A stretch of 64,000 bases of DNA, from positions 1 to 64,000 of the forward strand of contig CAKTTC010000003.1 of NCBI GenBank assembly GCA_934613645.1, read 5' to 3'. The position numbers and the translations under genes were made by a program. Origin of the DNA: an uncultured Opitutales bacterium (GTDB lineage Bacteria > Verrucomicrobiota > Verrucomicrobiia > Opitutales > Intestinicryptomonadaceae). The first letter of the stretch is position 1. The number at the start of each line of letters is the position of its first letter. This document shows, in pieces, positions 33,408 through 41,841 of this stretch. The notes below the pieces were generated by a model. That model was not told the DNA's origin, made no database searches, and saw only the letters and a list, made by a program, of their open reading frames with translations.

Positions 33408-36400
33408 ATGAAAAAAATAGTTGCTGCATTGCTTTCGACCGTTCTGCTTGCCGCCATAGCCGCGGCGGAGCAGGTTGCGGATTCGATATACACAAAGAAG
33501 GGGACTTTTTCGGAAACCGTCCTCCAACTTCGCGCAAACTACGCCGAGTGGCTCGAAAAGGCGCGGAAACAAGACAACGGGCTGCGCTTCGGCGACTGGT
33601 TCGGCTCGCAGACGATAGACAGAGAGCGTAAGAACGCCCTGAACTATGCCGACCCCACGAAGAACCCGATAAATACAAAGGACGTGTTAGGGCGCGAGCC
33701 GCTTTGGAACAAGCTCGACATAAAAGACGGCGAGCTGTTTGCCATGCACGTTCTCAATAAGCGTCTGCGCTGGGAAGCCGACTATTTTGTTGCGCGCGAA
33801 ATACAGTCGGACTCGGCGCGCGACTTCGTCTTTACGTTCGGTTCGGAAGTGCCCGCGTCGGTCTGGATAAACGGCGTCGAAATTGCCAAAACAAAAGGCG
33901 CGGCGGACGGCGCGCGCATTTTCAAGTGTCGGCTGCAGAAGGGTAAAAATATGCTCGTTTTCAAAATGGGTCTGATTGCCATATTCAGCAATGAGGAATT
34001 TTACTTCGTCCCCTATGCAAGCCCCGTCGTTGACGCCGCAAAAAAGCTCTCCGCCGACTTCCCCGTGCACGCCGACATTCTGCGTTCCATTTCGCAGTTT
34101 GGCGCGCGCTCGCCGTATTACGCGAGAATCCCCTCAAGTTTGCTTGCCGACGAGCTGATTTCCTCGTCCGACATTACGCGTTCGTTCGCCGACACGTTCA
34201 AGGCGTGCATTGAGCACTCGCTTTTCTCGGCGGGCAAATTCCAGCGCGAATACGCCAAGATTAAGGACGATTCTTCCGCCGCCGCAACAGCCGCGAAAAT
34301 CGAATTGTTCGACGCCATCATACGCGCCATGTCGGTTGAACGCGCCCTCGGCTACAGTGTGGAAAACGTCCGCGCGGCAATGCAGGACATCAAAAAAACA
34401 TACCCCGAATACGACAACGACGGCGCGTTGTTTGCCGAGCTGAAAAAGTGGGAGGCGCAAATTCCGCAGCTTAAAAAGGAGCTTTTCGACGCGACGCTGA
34501 AGCCGAATGTCGGGAAAATGAAGGCGGCGGAGCAGTTCAAGAATTTCGCTTCAAAGGCGTTGCTTGCAAATCCGCTTCTTAAAAAATATCCGAAGTGGGT
34601 ATTCATCAAGCGCGACAACAATTCGCGCCGCATGGGTCTGCCGAACAACTGGCAGGGCAACTCGGTTCTCGCTACGCGCGGCGGCTCAAACAGCAAGCGC
34701 GACAGAAAAGTCTGCGACACTTTCAAAGACGAGCTATACACGCTCGACATTGCAAAGCCCGAGTCCGCAAAACTCCTTTTCAAACCCGCCAAGAACAACA
34801 TAATTGCCGACTTGGACGTGTCGTTCGACGGGAAGAAAATCCTCTTCTCCACTTTTGACGAACACATGCACTTTAGAATGGACGAGCTCGACACCGTTTC
34901 GGGCAAAACCAAAACGCTCACGCCCACAATGCACCGCGATATCGACTACTACGACGGCGTGTATCTGCCCGACGGCGACATCGTGTTCTGCTCGACCGCC
35001 TGCTGGGTGGGCGTTCCGTGCGTAGCAGGCGTCGATTACGTCGCCAACCTCTATAAAATGAATCCCAATGCGGGCGACGAAAAAGCGGTTGACGACTCAA
35101 TCCGCCAGCTCACTTTCGAGCAGGACGCCGACTGGATGCCCGTCGTCATGGAAAACGGACGCATAATGTATACCCGCTGGGAGTATGTTGACAACTCGCA
35201 CTATTTCTCGCGCATACTTATGCACATGAATCCCGACGGAACGGCGCAGTCGTCGCTCTACGGCTCTACAAGCTACTGGCCGAACTCGCTTTTCTACGCG
35301 CGCCAAATCCCGAACGACCCCAACAAGTTCGTCGGCATCGTTTCGGGACACCACGGCATTGCGCGTTCGGGCGAACTGCATATGTTCGACATCTCCAAAG
35401 GCACAAAGGAGGAATCGGGCAGAGTCCACCAGTATCCCAACTACGGGCGCGAATACGTTGCGGAAACAAAAGACCAGCTCGTAAAGGGCAAGACTCCGCA
35501 GATAATCCACCCCTATCCGCTTTCGGAAAACTATATTGTTGCCTCAGCGCGCTATCCGTCGCTTGTGGGCACAAGCAATTTCGGGCTGTTTTTAATCGAC
35601 AAGTTCGACAACATGACGCCCCTTCAGTTTTTCAAAGACGCCGCCGCGTTTGAGCCTATGCCGCTTCAGGCGCGCCAAAAGCCCGCTGAAATTGCCGACA
35701 AAACAAACCCCGACGTCGATTTCGGCTACGTCTTCCTCAACGACATCTATCAGGGCGAAGGCCTCAAAGACGTTCCCCGCGGAACAGTCAAAGAGCTGCG
35801 CATTCTCGAATACGTCTACGCCTACCGCGATATGGGCGCGCACGACATAATCGGCAACGAAGGCTCTTGGGACATCAAGCGCATTTACGGCACAGTGCCC
35901 GTTCTCGAGGACGGCTCGGCAATGTTCAAAGTTCCCGCAAACCGCCCGCTCGCCCTCCAGCCGCTCGACAAAGACGGCAAGGCGTTGGCGTTGATGAGAA
36001 CTTGGTTTACGGTTATGCCCGGCGAAGTCCAAAGCTGCGTTGGCTGCCACGAAGGGCAGGGCATGTCGCCCACGTCAAAGCCCGCGCTGGCCTCGCGCGC
36101 AAAACCGTCGGAGATTAAGCCGTTTGTAGCGGGCGTTCGCGGGTATTCGTTCGAACGCGATGTCCAGCCGATTCTCGACAAATACTGCGTTGGCTGCCAC
36201 GACGGCTCCGACGCAAACCGCCCCAATTTCAAGCGCGGCGTAAAGGGCTACGCGCACTTCCCGCATTCGTATTTGGAGCTTGCAAAATACGTCCGCCGCT
36301 CGGGGCCCGAGTGCAACCAGAATATGCTTGCGCCCCTCGAATTCAACGCCGACACAAGCGAGCTTATCCAGCTGCTCAAAAAAGGCCACAAGGGCGTGAA

Positions 36401-37652
36401 GCTCGACGACACTTCAATGCGCGCGCTCATTACTTGGATGGATTTCAACGTCCCGTGCTTCGGCTCGTGGTATGAAATCAAAAAGGACATTCCCCATCAG
36501 GGCGACAAAATGCGCGCAAAGTATCTTGCCAAATACGCCAACCGCCACGACGACCTCAACGCGATTGTCTACGACGGCGGCAAACAGCAGTTCCAAATGC
36601 CCGCCGCCGCGCAAAAGCACACGCAGTCCGCGCCCAAGGCGGACGGTTTCCCGTTCGACGCCGACAAGGCAAAGGCAATGCGCGAAAACTCCAAGTCCGA
36701 CTCCGCTTCGTTCTTCTCGCGCCTGTTCGGCGGCGGCTCGTTGCCGTCGGAAATTGTAGCCGACGTTGACGGCGCAAAAATCAGGTTCGTCCTCGTCCCC
36801 GCGGGCAGCTATGTTATGGGTTCGAACGGCGGATTCTTCGACGAAGGCCCCGCAACGCTCGCAAAGATTGAAAAGCCCTTCTACATGAGCCAATTCGAGA
36901 TAACGAACGCCCAGTTTGCAAAATTCGATCCCGCCCACAATTCGGGCTACCACGACAGGCAGTGGAAAGACCACGTCAACCGCGGCTACCCCGCAAACCT
37001 GCCCAACCAGCCCGTTGTGCGCGTCAACTGGAATCGCGCAAACGACTATTGTGCGTGGTTGTCGGAAAAGCTCGGCGTAAAGGTTTCGCTCCCCACCGAA
37101 AAGCAGTGGGAGTGGGCGGCGCGCGCGGGCACCGACGGCGACTTCTGGTTCGGCGACAAAAACACAAACTACGGCGCGTGCGAAAATTTGGCGGACTGCA
37201 CAATCAAGAATTTTGCGGTCTACGGAATCGACCCGCAGCCGCTTGTTGACGAAAGCCCGCTGAATACCTACACGCCCTTCGACGCGTTCGCCAACGACGG
37301 CCAGCTTGTCGGCTGCGATGTCGGCATGTTCAAGCCCAACGCGTTCGGGCTTTACGATATGCTCGGCAACGTCGCCGAATGGACTGCCGACGACTTCACC
37401 GAAACGCTCGGCGGCAAAGTTGTGCCCGACAAAAAGACTGTCCGCGGCGGCTCGTGGCGCGACAGGGCAAAGCGTTCGCGCGTGTCAATTAGGCGCGACT
37501 ATCACCCGTGGCAGAAAGTCTACAACGTCGGCATGCGCCTCGTAATCGACGACGCCGAAGCGGCGGCAAAGCTCATGCAGAAAGCCGAGCCTCTCCCCGC
37601 TCCCGCCGCGCGCGACATCAATCCGCCCGTCGATACCGTCCCGCACGACTAA
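33408..37652 (+). CDS. HzsA-like propeller with two c-heme sites and FGE-like domain
   Basis: A 1414-residue exported protein behind a strong AGGAGG site. Order: signal peptide (1-20); an N-terminal beta-sandwich (about 60-220); a helical region; a TolB/HzsA_mid-like beta-propeller (about 390-860); a cytochrome c-like part with CVGCH at 877-881 and CVGCH at 927-931; and from about 1122 a formylglycine-generating-enzyme/SUMF1-like domain (FVLVPAGSYVMGSN, FEITNAQFAKF, WEWAARAG, MLGNVAEW, RGGSWRDRA). The middle resembles the hydrazine synthase alpha-subunit family in general build; hydrazine synthesis is not implied. Such fusions occur in PVC bacteria without known function. Redox or carbohydrate-linked roles are possible. 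Probably in the dhaK operon (48-base gap). Confidence 0.8.
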   Translation: MKKIVAALLSTVLLAAIAAAEQVADSIYTKKGTFSETVLQLRANYAEWLEKARKQDNGLRFGDWFGSQTIDRERKNALNYADPTKNPINTKDVLGREPLWNKLDIKDGELFAMHVLNKRLRWEADYFVAREIQSDSARDFVFTFGSEVPASVWINGVEIAKTKGAADGARIFKCRLQKGKNMLVFKMGLIAIFSNEEFYFVPYASPVVDAAKKLSADFPVHADILRSISQFGARSPYYARIPSSLLADELISSSDITRSFADTFKACIEHSLFSAGKFQREYAKIKDDSSAAATAAKIELFDAIIRAMSVERALGYSVENVRAAMQDIKKTYPEYDNDGALFAELKKWEAQIPQLKKELFDATLKPNVGKMKAAEQFKNFASKALLANPLLKKYPKWVFIKRDNNSRRMGLPNNWQGNSVLATRGGSNSKRDRKVCDTFKDELYTLDIAKPESAKLLFKPAKNNIIADLDVSFDGKKILFSTFDEHMHFRMDELDTVSGKTKTLTPTMHRDIDYYDGVYLPDGDIVFCSTACWVGVPCVAGVDYVANLYKMNPNAGDEKAVDDSIRQLTFEQDADWMPVVMENGRIMYTRWEYVDNSHYFSRILMHMNPDGTAQSSLYGSTSYWPNSLFYARQIPNDPNKFVGIVSGHHGIARSGELHMFDISKGTKEESGRVHQYPNYGREYVAETKDQLVKGKTPQIIHPYPLSENYIVASARYPSLVGTSNFGLFLIDKFDNMTPLQFFKDAAAFEPMPLQARQKPAEIADKTNPDVDFGYVFLNDIYQGEGLKDVPRGTVKELRILEYVYAYRDMGAHDIIGNEGSWDIKRIYGTVPVLEDGSAMFKVPANRPLALQPLDKDGKALALMRTWFTVMPGEVQSCVGCHEGQGMSPTSKPALASRAKPSEIKPFVAGVRGYSFERDVQPILDKYCVGCHDGSDANRPNFKRGVKGYAHFPHSYLELAKYVRRSGPECNQNMLAPLEFNADTSELIQLLKKGHKGVKLDDTSMRALITWMDFNVPCFGSWYEIKKDIPHQGDKMRAKYLAKYANRHDDLNAIVYDGGKQQFQMPAAAQKHTQSAPKADGFPFDADKAKAMRENSKSDSASFFSRLFGGGSLPSEIVADVDGAKIRFVLVPAGSYVMGSNGGFFDEGPATLAKIEKPFYMSQFEITNAQFAKFDPAHNSGYHDRQWKDHVNRGYPANLPNQPVVRVNWNRANDYCAWLSEKLGVKVSLPTEKQWEWAARAGTDGDFWFGDKNTNYGACENLADCTIKNFAVYGIDPQPLVDESPLNTYTPFDAFANDGQLVGCDVGMFKPNAFGLYDMLGNVAEWTADDFTETLGGKVVPDKKTVRGGSWRDRAKRSRVSIRRDYHPWQKVYNVGMRLVIDDAEAAAKLMQKAEPLPAPAARDINPPVDTVPHD

Positions 37653-37693
37653 CCGCTCCGCGCCCCATTTCCAAAAATAAAGAAAGGCAAAAA

Positions 37694-38374
37694 ATGAAAA
37701 AAATATTAGTATCGGTTCTATGTGCAGTTGCCGCGCTCTCTCTCGGCGCGTGCTGCTCCACTTCACAAAACACGCAGACAACTTGCAACAAACAACAACA
37801 AAAATTGACAAAAGATATGTTTTACAAAAACGGTAAATTCGATGCCGAAGCCGCCAAACAGGCATACTTCGACATGATGCAAAAACTCGGCTATCCCGTC
37901 AGCGAAAATCTCCGCGCCAACATGTGGGCTACCGACTTCAATTTGGGCGACTTCCCGAATGTCGGAATGGGCGGCATTTTCTGGGCGCACGAAAACAAGC
38001 ACGGCGTCTTCGGGCACGAAATCATTTTGCTGCCCAACCAGATGCTTGTTGAACACCGCCACGTTGCGGGTCTCGGGCTTCCCGCCAAGAACGAATGCTG
38101 GCAGGCGCGCGCGGGCAAAACTTTCTGCTTCGGCGAAAACGGCGAAGACGCTTCGAAATACCCCTCGGTCAAAGTTCCCGAAAGCCAGAAGAACTTTGTA
38201 ACGGTCAACAAGGTATCGTGCGCCGACGCCAAGAAGGGCAACGTTGTGTGGCTGAGTAGAATTGAATCGAGCCACTATATGATTGCGGGGCCCGAGGGGG
38301 CGGTCGTTACGGAATACGGCTCATATCACTCGAATGATAATAATCGCTATACCAATCCGAAAGTCGGCTTTTAG
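37694..38374 (+). CDS. Cupin-like lipoprotein, D-lyxose-isomerase-like
   Basis: A 226-residue lipoprotein: lipobox LGAC near residue 20, then a Cys/Thr/Gln linker. The main domain has EIILLPNQMLVEHRHVAG with paired His, ARAGKTFCFGENG, and RIESSHYMIAGPEGAVVTEYGSYH, a cupin pattern with metal-binding His/Glu resembling D-lyxose isomerase-type cupins. ATG at 37694 has an AGAAAGG site. It follows the large fusion by 41 bases and is likely co-transcribed, so it may act on a sugar in the periplasm. Enzyme activity is inferred only. Confidence 0.7.
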   Translation: MKKILVSVLCAVAALSLGACCSTSQNTQTTCNKQQQKLTKDMFYKNGKFDAEAAKQAYFDMMQKLGYPVSENLRANMWATDFNLGDFPNVGMGGIFWAHENKHGVFGHEIILLPNQMLVEHRHVAGLGLPAKNECWQARAGKTFCFGENGEDASKYPSVKVPESQKNFVTVNKVSCADAKKGNVVWLSRIESSHYMIAGPEGAVVTEYGSYHSNDNNRYTNPKVGF

Positions 38375-38573
38375 CGCGTGAAAAACGCATAAAATTGGCT
38401 TGATACTGCGTTTTGCTACTTTTTTGTTTGGTCACGTAGGCTAACTACGCTCCCTGCACAAAAAAGTAGCAAAGCCTTGTCTGAAGCTCAATTTAATGCG
38501 TTTTTGCGTATATAGGAACTTTAATTCGTAAGCAAAGCGGAATTGGCTGTGCCAATCCGCGCCCCTTTAAGTT
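38375..38573. repeat. Repeat mosaic at a convergent junction (gene-free)
   Basis: No gene is seen. The stretch contains an inverted repeat (GCTACTTTTTTGT with ACAAAAAAGTAGC) around GGTCACGTAGGC-T-AACTACGCTCCC (38430-38454), which recurs with one change at 44082-44106. It is followed by REP-like copy A (38534-38571, stem GCGG-ATTGGC/GCCAAT-CCGC). The words AAAGCCTTGTCTGA recur near 44275. Confidence 0.75.
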
Positions 38574-38772
38574 AAAAAGCGCGAGGCTCGAGGCAGGACT
38601 TGCGTTTGTGAGCGGTGGGATAGTGCTTGAGCACAGCCCACCCGAACAAACCAAGTGATGCCCGAGAGCGTTTGCTTCGACGAGTTTATAAAACAAAAGG
38701 CGAAATAAGAGTTTCGCCTTATCAATAAAAAAATAAACTCGTCGTCGAAGCAAACGCGCCCTCGCGCTTTTT
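38574..38772. mobile_element. MITE-like element 1 with 13-bp terminal inverted repeats
   Basis: A 199-bp element bounded by AAAAAGCGCGAGG (38574-38586) and its reverse complement CCTCGCGCTTTTT (38760-38772). Inside are GCTCGAGGCAGG, a GATGCCCGAGAGCGTTTGCTT block, and a long imperfect hairpin (CGACGAGTTTAT with ATAAACTCGTCG, plus GTTTGCTTCG with CGAAGCAAAC). The right end provides the first two bases of the TTA that is the IclR gene stop. No coding capacity. A second full copy is at 44827-45007. Confidence 0.7.
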
Positions 38773-39562
38773 AGAGGAGGCCGTAGCCGAGACGGGCAGA
38801 TATCGCGTCAGCATACTCCTTGATTTTTTTGCCGAGGTCGTCGAGATCTTCGTTCTTGATGCGCTCGCGTGGCCCCGTTATCCAAATCGCCGCAACGGGA
38901 TAGCCGTGGGCGTCGAATACGGGCGCGCCTACGCAGTTTACGCCCTCGATTTCCTCGCCTTTGTCGAAGGCGTAGCCCTTTTGCCTTACCGATTCAAGCT
39001 CGGCGATGAAGGATTTTTTGTCGACAATGGTGTTGTCGTTGTAGCGTTGGAATTTGATTTTTTTGAGCTTGGCGTCGGTTTCGTCCTTTGAGAGGAACGC
39101 CAACATAGCCTTTCCGGGGGCGGAGGCGTGGAAGCCTATCTTCATTCCGATTTCGCCCAAAAACTTGAAAGGTTGCGTGCCGGGGGCTTGCTCAATCATA
39201 ACGCAACCGTCGTCGAGCATCGTGCCGAGCATAGCGGTTTCGCCGATGGCGTCGCGCATGCGGCGGAGAATGTCCATGCTTTTTTCAACAATGTTCGATT
39301 CCCCGAATGCCGCGTAGCCCAGAGCCGCCAACTTTCTCGACATTCTGAACGTGCGCGAGTCCTTGTTCTTTGCCACATAGCCGCAGTCTTCGAGGGTGCA
39401 GAGTATCCTGAAAATGCTGCTTTTCGAGTAGCCTGCCATCTTGGAAATCTCGGGCAGAGTCAACCCGTCGGTGTTTTTTGCCAGAAGCTCGAAAACCTCG
39501 AGCCCGCGTTTCAGATTGGGAACGTGATAGCGTTCGTGTGATGTTTCCGTTTTCAATGCCAT
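38771..39562 (-). CDS. IclR-family transcriptional regulator
   Basis: A 263-residue IclR-type regulator: N-terminal winged helix-turn-helix (about 14-75; LKRGLEVFELLAKNTDGLTLPEISK then SKSSIFRILCTLE), linker helix, and C-terminal effector domain with GTMLDDGCVMIEQ, FHASAPGKAMLAFL, and the KGYAFDKGEEIEGVNCVGAPVFD segment. It is divergent from mutA at 39762 across about 200 bases, so it is the natural candidate to control the methylmalonyl-CoA mutase genes, perhaps in response to a carboxylate. Its stop codon overlaps the MITE-like element's end. Confidence 0.88.
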   Translation of the reverse strand: MALKTETSHERYHVPNLKRGLEVFELLAKNTDGLTLPEISKMAGYSKSSIFRILCTLEDCGYVAKNKDSRTFRMSRKLAALGYAAFGESNIVEKSMDILRRMRDAIGETAMLGTMLDDGCVMIEQAPGTQPFKFLGEIGMKIGFHASAPGKAMLAFLSKDETDAKLKKIKFQRYNDNTIVDKKSFIAELESVRQKGYAFDKGEEIEGVNCVGAPVFDAHGYPVAAIWITGPRERIKNEDLDDLGKKIKEYADAISARLGYGLL

Positions 39563-39577
39563 ATTGCCGCCGAATTG

Positions 39578-39602
39578 TTGACATATAAAACGAAACAGTC
39601 AA
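39578..39602. promoter_or_regulatory. Possible IclR promoter/operator
   Basis: TTGAC (39578-39582) and GTCAA (39598-39602) form a small inverted repeat. On the minus strand TTGACT with AACAAT 17 bases on is a modest promoter for the IclR gene. A plus-strand TTGACA at 39652 could serve mutA but lacks a good -10. Confidence 0.3.
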
Positions 39603-39693
39603 TATTTAAATTTTTTGGCCGCGCCCGCGCGGAACAAAGGGGATAAAAAACTTGACAATATTGCCGTGCGCCGTTTCACTTGTGGTTAGTTAT

Positions 39694-39714
39694 CCGACGT
39701 TTTGTTAACGTCGG
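39694..39714 (+). promoter_or_regulatory. Hairpin in the mutA leader
   Basis: CCGACGTT and AACGTCGG form a perfect 8-bp stem with a TTGTT loop, 47 bases upstream of the mutA start. There is no T run, so it is not a standard terminator. It may be an operator or an RNA structure. No cobalamin riboswitch signature is visible in this short leader. Confidence 0.4.
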
Positions 39715-39761
39715 GTTGGCTTTCTGCGAATATTTTTAACAAAAACCCAAAGGATAAAAAT

Positions 39762-41822
39762 ATGGACGAAAACAAGTTGTTTCCCGAATTCGCGCCTCCC
39801 ACTTATGAGCAGTGGTATGAACAGGCGGTAAAGTTGCTCAAGGGTGCTCCGTTCGACAAAAAAATGACCACGAAAACGCCCGAAGGAATCGTGCTTAAGC
39901 CGATTTACAACCGCAGCGACGTCGATTTCGAGCCTTCGCTCCCCGGCTTCGGCGATTTCGTCAGGGGCACGAACGCAGAGGGCAACAAGGGTTCGCCGTG
40001 GAAAATTTCGCAGGAATTGGCGGCAATAACGCCCGCCGAGTTCAACAAAAAAATCCTCTCGGCACTGAACAGGGGGCAGACTTCGGTGGAAATAGTTCTG
40101 GACGAACCCTCCGCCAACGCGCTCGACGCCGACAAGGCTTCGCCCGAAAAAATCGGGTGCGGGGGGCTTTCAATCAGCTGCGCCGCCGACTTTGCCGAGG
40201 CACTCAAGGGTGTTGCGTGCGATTGCGTAGACATCAACGTCCACACGCAGTCGGCTGCCGCCGACATTTACGCGTGTCTGCTTGCCGCAACAAAAGGCAC
40301 GAAAATTTCGGGCGGAATCTACTTCGACCCCATTGGCGTTTTGAGTGCCAAGGGCGAGCTTTGCAGGTCGCTTCAGTGCGCGTTTGACGAAATGTTCGAA
40401 ATGTCCGCCTTTGCCGCCGAAAACACGCCCGAGTTCGGTACTATCGGCGTCGACACAATGGCGTATTCGTCGGCGGGCGCAAGCGCGGTTGAGGAGCTTG
40501 GCGCGGCGTTTGCAACGGCGGTTGCGTATTTGCGCGCAATGCTCGAGCGCGGAATGGACATCGACAAAGTCGCTCCGCTTGTGCGCTTCAGGTTCGCGAT
40601 AGGCTCTAACTTCTTCATGGAAATAGCCAAGTTTCGCGCCGCCCGCACAATTTGGTCGCGTATAGTGGAGCAGTTCGGCGGCAACGAACAGTCGCGCAAG
40701 ATTCGCGTGAACGCAAGAACGGCGTTCTACAACAAGACGGTTTTCGACCCCTACGTAAATATGCTCAGAACCACTACCGAGGCGTTCTCGGGCGTTGTGG
40801 GCGGCGTCGATTCAATGACAGTCGGCGCGTTCGACGAAATCGTGCGCACGCCCGACGAATTTTCGGAGCGCATTTCGCGCAACCAGCAGATTGTTCTTCA
40901 GGAGGAGTGCAATTTGACCGACGTAATCGACCCCGCGGGAGGTTCGTATTACGTCGAAGTTCTCACAAAGGAATTGGCGCAGAAAGCGTGGGAGTTTTTC
41001 GCCGAAATAGAATCGCGCGGCGGAATGGCGGAGGCCGTAAAATCGGGCTTTGTCCGCGGGAAAATAGCCGCCACGGCGGCGGCGAAGAAAAAGCTTGTCG
41101 ATACGCGGCGCAGCTCCGTTGTGGGCACGAACAACTACGCGAATATGTCGGAAGTGCCGCTCGAAAAAACGCCGCGTTGCGACAAGGTTGCGGCGGCGCG
41201 CGCGGCGAAGGTAAAGGCCTCGCTTAAAGATGTTGCGGTTCAGTTCCAAAAGGGAGACTTCCGCAAGCTCGTGGAAGCGGCGGCGCAGGGCGCGGGCATT
41301 TCCGCGTTGGAGGCGGCCGTCTACAAGTGCGGCGCGCGCGAAACGGCAGAACCTCTCGAAATACGTCGCGCGGTGGAGCATTTTGAGTCGCTCAGACGCG
41401 CAAGTATGGATTTCAAAAAGAAGACGGGTTCTTTGCCGAAAATTTTCCTCGCCACAATGGGCCCGCTTATCCAGCACAAAATAAGGGCGGACTTCATCAG
41501 GGGTTTCTTCGAAGTAGGCGGTTTCGAGGTTGTATACCCGAACGGCTTTGCCGATGCCGATTCCGCCGCCGAAGCGTTCGTCCAAAGCGGCTGCAAATAC
41601 GCAGTTGTCTGCTCGACCGACGAAACCTATCCGGAGCTTGTCCCCGCAGTGTGCAAGGCTGTAAAAGCACGCAAGCCCGACGCGGTTGTCTACATGGCGG
41701 GCATTCCCGCGCCCGAGCTTGAGCCGACGTTCAAGGAGGCGGGCATGGACGGCGCAGTAAACATAAAAAGCAACAACTACGAAACTCTGAAGTCCGTTTT
41801 GACCGACTTGGGCGTTCTCTAA
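39762..41822 (+). CDS. mutA: Methylmalonyl-CoA mutase small subunit (MutA)
   Basis: A 686-residue mutase-family subunit. The TIM-barrel half has YEQWYEQAVKLLKGAPFDKKM, FAIGSNFFMEIAKFRAARTIWSRI and DPAGGSYYVE. The C-terminal flavodoxin-like domain (about 545-686) lacks the DxHxxG cobalamin ligand motif (it reads MGPLIQHKIRADF), so it is the structural, non-catalytic partner, as in Propionibacterium. ATG at 39762 has AAAGGA 5-10 bases upstream; the longer frame begins in the leader hairpin. mutB follows 19 bases later. The pair would interconvert succinyl-CoA and methylmalonyl-CoA, serving propionate formation or use. Confidence 0.93.
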   Translation: MDENKLFPEFAPPTYEQWYEQAVKLLKGAPFDKKMTTKTPEGIVLKPIYNRSDVDFEPSLPGFGDFVRGTNAEGNKGSPWKISQELAAITPAEFNKKILSALNRGQTSVEIVLDEPSANALDADKASPEKIGCGGLSISCAADFAEALKGVACDCVDINVHTQSAAADIYACLLAATKGTKISGGIYFDPIGVLSAKGELCRSLQCAFDEMFEMSAFAAENTPEFGTIGVDTMAYSSAGASAVEELGAAFATAVAYLRAMLERGMDIDKVAPLVRFRFAIGSNFFMEIAKFRAARTIWSRIVEQFGGNEQSRKIRVNARTAFYNKTVFDPYVNMLRTTTEAFSGVVGGVDSMTVGAFDEIVRTPDEFSERISRNQQIVLQEECNLTDVIDPAGGSYYVEVLTKELAQKAWEFFAEIESRGGMAEAVKSGFVRGKIAATAAAKKKLVDTRRSSVVGTNNYANMSEVPLEKTPRCDKVAAARAAKVKASLKDVAVQFQKGDFRKLVEAAAQGAGISALEAAVYKCGARETAEPLEIRRAVEHFESLRRASMDFKKKTGSLPKIFLATMGPLIQHKIRADFIRGFFEVGGFEVVYPNGFADADSAAEAFVQSGCKYAVVCSTDETYPELVPAVCKAVKARKPDAVVYMAGIPAPELEPTFKEAGMDGAVNIKSNNYETLKSVLTDLGVL

Positions 41823-41841
41823 AACAGAAAGGAATTTGCAA

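Noticed and set aside
39563..39761. Cobalamin riboswitch upstream of mutA
   Set aside because: The leader is short and lacks the conserved B12-box; only a simple hairpin is seen.
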